64,000 nucleotides of DNA from Stromatinia cepivora (taxonomy: Eukaryota > Ascomycota > Leotiomycetes > Helotiales > Sclerotiniaceae), in NCBI GenBank assembly GCA_014898415.1, contig RCTD01000007.1:1841625-1905624 (forward strand), written 5' to 3'. The notes beneath the pieces were generated by a model. The model did no database searches. It saw only the letters and a list, made by a program, of their open reading frames with translations, and was not told the origin of the DNA. This document shows positions 59,441-64,000 of this stretch, in pieces. How positions within the stretch are numbered: position 1 is the stretch's first letter; each line of letters begins with the position of its first letter. Both the position numbers and the translations under genes were made by a program.

Positions 59441-60811
59441 AAATGAATTTTAATTGTATTAGACAAATAATGGTTAAAAAGAAAGTTTTGAGAAAATCGA
59501 ATACAAAAAAAGATCCCAGTACTCCTTTAAGGGATCAATAAGCCAAATAAAAAGAATTAATGAATTCAATATAAATATCGAATCAAGATATCGATTTCTG
59601 GGAGTATAATTTAACTAGATCTGTTTTTAGAATGATATATAATTATTTATTTCAGAAACCACTCCTTTTTGTTGAAAGAATTATTATTTGTTGTAATCAA
59701 TTGCTTATAATAGATTTAGATAATAATTTGAAGATAGATTTCGTTCTTGAATTTTATTATATAATTGAAAGGTTTTACTAATTCTGTATTTGTAATTTTC
59801 GAAGTATAGATTGTTCAATAAAGAAAAGAAAAGAAAAGAAAAAGAGTTTCTTTATTTGATAATGATGATTCATTCGATCCTTTAGCATTGGATTTTTCAG
59901 ATGATGAATTAGATAAAAAAGAGAGAGAAAAAGAGTTATTGAAAATTGCTAGTTCTTTAATCAAAACAAGAAATAAAAGGAATCGTGGAGAAAAGAATAA
60001 TCATTTATATATTCAATATATGAAATCGTTAATTATTAGAAGATATAATTTCTATAACAAATACTTTATTGATTCTTCTAAACCGAATAATCATTGGTAT
60101 TGGAATTATAATATTTATTTATATACTCCTTTACCGGTTTTCCTTTATCCTTTAACAAATTACTACATTACTATTCATCAGCAAAATTCGAAAATAAATT
60201 CTTCGTTTACCTTTCATTTTCATAATATATTAATCGTTAATTATATAATCCAAATAGGAATACAAAATTATAATAAAAATGATATTGGAGATCGAAAAGA
60301 AAATAGAAATTGTTTCTTTGCCTTTATATTATTGTTTCTTTTCTTCTCGTTGTATTATTCATTGAAATCCTTGAAAGGCTAAGTGAAAAAAGTATATTAT
60401 AATTTCGGAAAACAATAATGAAAATGAAAGAAAAAGAGTAATAAAGAAGAAAAGGAAAAAAGAGTAAATGATATATCCGAAGAAAAAAGAAAGAAGGGAT
60501 AATTCTTTGGTTTCTATAATATCAATGATATCGATAGTTTTGGTTGATTCAATTGTTTTTTGTTTATTATTTGTTGTAGATAATTCTAAAGTTCTTTTAT
60601 TTGAACTTCAAGTTATTGAGTTTAGAAAGAAATTTATTTTTCTTTGAGGAAAGGAAGATAAAGAGAGAAGAAATAATTGATCTTGATTGTTTTTTATTTC
60701 TTGATAGATATAGAGTATATGAATTGGAATATATTATAGAAAAGTATAATGGTTTGGAATATCAAATAAGATTTATTCTATTTATATTAAAGGGAAGAAA
60801 TACAAGTTTTA
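59441..60811 (+). pseudogene. Unrecognised coding relic, first part
   Basis: Patches look like protein: FWEYNLTRSVFRMIYNYLF near 59600, then a frame open from about 59830 to 60382 (LFDNDDSFDPLALDFSDDEL, a Lys/Arg/Glu-rich segment, HWYWNYNIYLYTPLPVFLYP and a hydrophobic C-terminal stretch FFAFILLFLFFSLYY), and 60601-60811 (YNGLEYQIRFILF). The last frame continues on the far side of the LTR element at 63147 once the element is removed. Function and family unknown; it may be a gag of element J or another transposon protein. Confidence 0.45.
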
Positions 60812-60974
60812 TATTAACAAGTCATATTGAGTGGGTGGAAAAGCCTTGGTATTATAAGGTTATCTGGCTAGAAGCTATTATACAGGTTATATGATTCGAT
60901 AGAATCATATACAGACTAATCCCATTATAGTATAATCCTATACTTAGATATACAGTATAATCCAAAATCCAATA
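60812..60974 (-). repeat. Left (3') LTR of element I
   Basis: 163 bp, plus-strand reading TATTAACAAGTCATATTGAG...AAAATCCAATA. Confidence 0.85.
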
Positions 60975-62084
60975 TTCCCCTAAAAGCATAACGTATATAA
61001 AAGCAAAGAAAGCTAAACTATAAATACTATAATTGATTTAAACCAAACTAAACAACGTTAATCTGAAATAGAAAACCAATAACATTAAATGATCATTCCT
61101 TTGCTAAATCTTTTAAAATTCAAGATCTAATAAAATTCGAATAGAATAATCGCTTTATAATAGTATAATAAAAATTAAAGGATAATTAGTACTCCTCTTT
61201 TTATAATAAAAATTAAAAGAAATCTATCTCTCCTACTTCCAATCCTTCAACCATATTAAACTAAAACCTTCAGCCTTACACCACAGTACAAACGCCTTTC
61301 TCTAATAAAACAATATATCCTATAAAGTTATACCCATAATTCTTCCCTTCGTAACAAAAGTATAACTAATTATCAATCAGAATGACTAATAAACTACTAG
61401 CTAGTAGCTTTTACTCCAGGAAACCATTATATCTGTCGACCTTTAGTACTATACTTGTCTAGATATTAATGATCTCTATATACTAATTAGTAAACTATTA
61501 TTAATTTCAGAAAGCTATAATATCTATCGACTTCTAATATTACATTTAACTAAATATCTAGTAATCTTTATATACTATATAGCAAAGCCTAATACTCCTT
61601 TTATTTGGATATATGTTCTTTTATTACTAATATAGTCGTCCGTTCTTTCCAGTATATCGCTCTATATATCTTTCGATATACAATTTCCTTTTTTGATTCC
61701 ACCTTCGGTCTCTTCTATAATCGCTTTCAATTCCATCTCCGATTTCTTTACCAAAGATACTCTCTTTCTTTTTACAACCATTAATATAATTATCATTGTA
61801 AACATTGAATATAAAGATACAACGAAATAATACTAATCTAAAAATAAAAACAAAATGGAATTGAAATGATATACAATAAACAATATATCAAAAGATAACA
61901 AAACTGATAACTATAATTACAAAAAGAAAAACAAAAAAATATCGAAAATATCAATAACAATATAAAAGAATAATAATCGAGGAAAAAATTGAATATTAAT
62001 AAAGAATCCCCAAAAGGAATATAAAAAACACTTTTCCAGAACGAAAGTACTATTCTTCAAAATAAAAAACAATAATATCTCTTC

Positions 62085-62345
62085 AATATAAATATAATAA
62101 ATTCCAAAAATACTTCAGATATCGAATTCATCATTTTAGAGGTTCCAATCCAAGAATCAACTTCTGCAAATCCTGAATCTGTATCAGAAGCAAAATTTAA
62201 GACCATTTTAAATTTTGTTAACAAGTCTATTTTAGTAGGATCAAAAAGCAAAATAAATCCACAATTATCTGAAGTCGAACAAAAGGATATAATAAATCTT
62301 GAAAACGAATCCCTAAAATATTTAAAACGAAAACAAATATGGATT
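62085..62345 (+). pseudogene. Captured fragment of copia-2 pol, inverted in element I
   Basis: Plus-strand reading gives EFIILEVPIQESTSANPE, AKFKTILNFVNKSILVGSKS and VEQKDIINLENESLKYL. This aligns with the linker between integrase and RT in copy 1 (about 4025-4290) and in D. It is only lightly mutated and open for over 80 codons. It runs opposite to the inferred orientation of element I. Confidence 0.75.
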
Positions 62346-62694
62346 TCATAGCTTCCCCAAAAACTATACCAGAAATATAATTTCTAATATTTTTATTAGA
62401 TTTTCTATAAAGAATCTATCAACTGTATAAGGATCGAAAGTATTCGAAGAACAGAAATATTCGAATCTTGTTTTGAAAAAATTTCGAAAGATTTATTTTG
62501 TTTCGCAGAATGCTTATTTCTTATCGTTGCCATCAATATAAAACAAAAAGGCTTCCGAAAGAAAAAGAAGATATCGAAGGAATCAATTGATTTTCAAATT
62601 GTCAAAAAAAAAGATATAAAAAAATAATATCTTCTACCTAAGTAATTTCTAAAACGAACTCTCCCGTACTAACTATATTATTGAGATTCAACTC

Positions 62695-62880
62695 TATCAA
62701 TATATTTAATATAATAAACTTCCTCGTTTATTCATTGAGTAATCTATAATCCTACTCGATCTTACTTTGCAAACATATTTAATATAGCGGACTCCCCTGC
62801 TTGCCTACTATACAAACTATTCTTCGCTTTATTGGCTGTATTTAGTATAACAGGCTTCCCTACTTAGTTATATCAATTTT
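62695..62880. repeat. Degenerate tandem repeat in leader of element I
   Basis: Three units of about 70 bp, each with TATTTARTATARYRGRCTYCC followed by a CT-rich segment (near 62699, 62776 and 62839). Next to the probable primer-binding region. Confidence 0.6.
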
Positions 62881-62978
62881 GTTCATCTATTCTACCAAAT
62901 CTATCGAGAACTTAATTTTTCATCCTGGAAAACTAATTCTAAACTATACAATGATACACAGAGCCCGGATTCATAATC

Positions 62979-63141
62979 TATTAACAAATCATATTGAGTG
63001 AATAAAAAAGCCTTAATATTATAAGGTTATCTGGCTAGAAGCTATTATACAGATTATATGATTCAATAGAATCACATACAGACTAATCCCATTATAGTAT
63101 AGTCCTATACTTAGATATACGGTATGATCCAAAATCCAACA
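62979..63141 (-). repeat. Right (5') LTR of element I
   Basis: 163 bp, plus-strand reading TATTAACAAATCATATTGAG...AAAATCCAACA, followed by the TSD copy TTTTA. Confidence 0.85.
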
Positions 63142-63146
63142 TTTTA

Positions 63147-64000
63147 GATTATTGTTATTCAAGTTTTATGATCCTATTGTTTATATTTTGTAGATTAAAA
63201 AGGGATCGGAAATGTTTAAATTTTTGTTTTATAAGGTTCTTAATGAACCTATCAATAATTATATCGATGGTCAGTAGATAGATTATAGAAAAGTTCCCTT
63301 TTGAATATTTTTAATATAATTTTGTAGTAATCTGCTTGTTCTTATCAATGATTAATTTGATTCGTTTGCTGGTTATTGCAAAAGATCATTATAGATTCTT
63401 TTATTGTTAAATCGATCTTCTTTAAGAAATATAGAGTTGTTATAGTTTCTTTTGATATACACTCAACTCTGAGAAGTTCTATTTCGGTAATCGAAATGGT
63501 TATAGTATTTTACTTAGAAGTTTTCTATATAATTAAATTATCGAAAAGGGATATAATATATTTTTGGGATGATCAATGAATATCTGGATCATCTGTAAAA
63601 GAAATATTTGAAAAGATAAAAAGTTGTAGTATTTGATTATTATTATATTGAATTACGAGATACCTTATATTCTATAGATATTATAAACAATGATCGATAG
63701 TTTTTATATAATCGCTTGATGGATTAATTAAATAATAATTTAATTACGAAGTAATGAATGAAATATCCGTTTTTATAATGATTACAATATATAATATTAA
63801 TTCCATTTTCTTTGATATATTTTTATAATATATAATAGGAACTTAATCTTGATTTTTCTGAAATATTATTATTGGGAGTAGAATACTTGCTATCCATTTG
63901 TCGTTTTGAATTCTTAGTAATCTTTTCAATATATATATTGTAGATTAATTACAACTTTTTTTTGAATTGATTATAAAGTATATATATATTTAGAAATCAT
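63147..64000 (+). pseudogene. Unrecognised coding relic, continuation
   Basis: Removing element I and one TTTTA joins the frame of 60601-60811 to LLLFKFYDPIVYIL, then, after a TAG that was probably TGG, IKKGSEMFKFLFYKVLNEPI and IDYRKVPF. Frames stay partly open (63376-63579) and run toward the window's right edge. No family was recognised. Confidence 0.4.

Larger units (their letters stand above)
60812..63141 (-). mobile_element. Non-autonomous LTR element I, 2330 bp
   Basis: LTRs 60812-60974 and 62979-63141, 163 bp each. TSD TTTTA is perfect (60807-60811 and 63142-63146). Minus orientation is inferred from LTR ends TGTTGGAT...TTAACA and from GATTATGAATCCGGGCTC next to the right LTR, resembling the primer-binding region of copia-2. 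The interior encodes no polyprotein. It has a tandem pair of about 91 bp near 61413-61580, a plus-strand fragment of copia-2 (62085-62345) and three related units near 62695-62880. Confidence 0.85.

Noticed and set aside
1..64000. Mitochondrial or organellar origin because of extreme AT content
   Set aside because: The AT-rich parts are mutated LTR elements with TSDs, and the island holds a nuclear-type intron-containing kinase gene.
1..64000. CRISPR arrays, tRNA or rRNA genes, telomeric repeats
   Set aside because: No regularly spaced direct repeats with unique spacers, no cloverleaf-like sequence and no telomere repeats were seen; the tandem repeats present have no spacers.

Overview
The window looks like a chromosomal segment of a filamentous ascomycete (Pezizomycotina). 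Support: kinase and small genes with short (57-92 bp) introns and CTAAT-type branch sites; Ty1/copia, Ty3/gypsy, pogo/Fot1-like and hAT-like elements; and transposon copies riddled with C-to-T and G-to-A changes (CAA/CAG/CGA to stop, TGG to TAG/TGA), the pattern known as repeat-induced point mutation (RIP). I cannot name the species.

Layout. 1-8.28 kb is AT-rich, RIP-degraded LTR retrotransposon DNA. About 8.28-17.46 kb is an island of ordinary base composition. It holds a copia integrase relic, a five-exon SRPK-like protein kinase gene (10939-12458), a 494-bp hAT-type MITE, a possible small secreted protein (14225-14548, minus), a small Cys-rich ORF (16219-16467) and a two-exon basic/acidic protein gene (16785-17287, minus). 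17.46-64 kb is again almost pure RIP-degraded transposon DNA.

The large AT-rich block can be read as a stack of nested insertions dated by target-site duplications (TSDs). An old minus-strand gypsy (K) was split by a copia element (A, 19102-30210, TSD AAACG/AAACA) and a chromodomain-type gypsy (C, 31387-50680, TSD ATAAT). C was itself split by copia B (34925-41684, TSD GATAT) and copia D (42011-47489, minus, TSD GATTA). Copia A received a pogo/Fot1-type DNA transposon inside its 5' LTR (19130-21312, TSD TA), a 72-bp unit (21775-21846), a 1.8-kb gag-only LTR element (22132-23942, TSD TAATC) and a solo LTR (25482-25773). Further right lie a solo LTR, a gypsy RT relic, a truncated gypsy G, a gag relic, and an unrecognised coding relic split by a 2.33-kb non-autonomous LTR element (60812-63141, TSD TTTTA).

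The most unusual signal is a mobile unit of exactly 72 bp (TGTCAC...GTGACA). It occurs three times, each copy flanked by its own 5-bp TSD, and one empty site is available for comparison in copia B. Other points of interest are apparent GC-AG introns in two genes of the island, CACGTG palindromes shared by the LTRs of four unrelated families, and GGTCAATTT-like arrays shared by the non-coding parts of a copia and a gypsy family. No tRNA, rRNA or CRISPR was seen. All coordinates were counted by hand and domain calls rest on motif recognition, not on searches.
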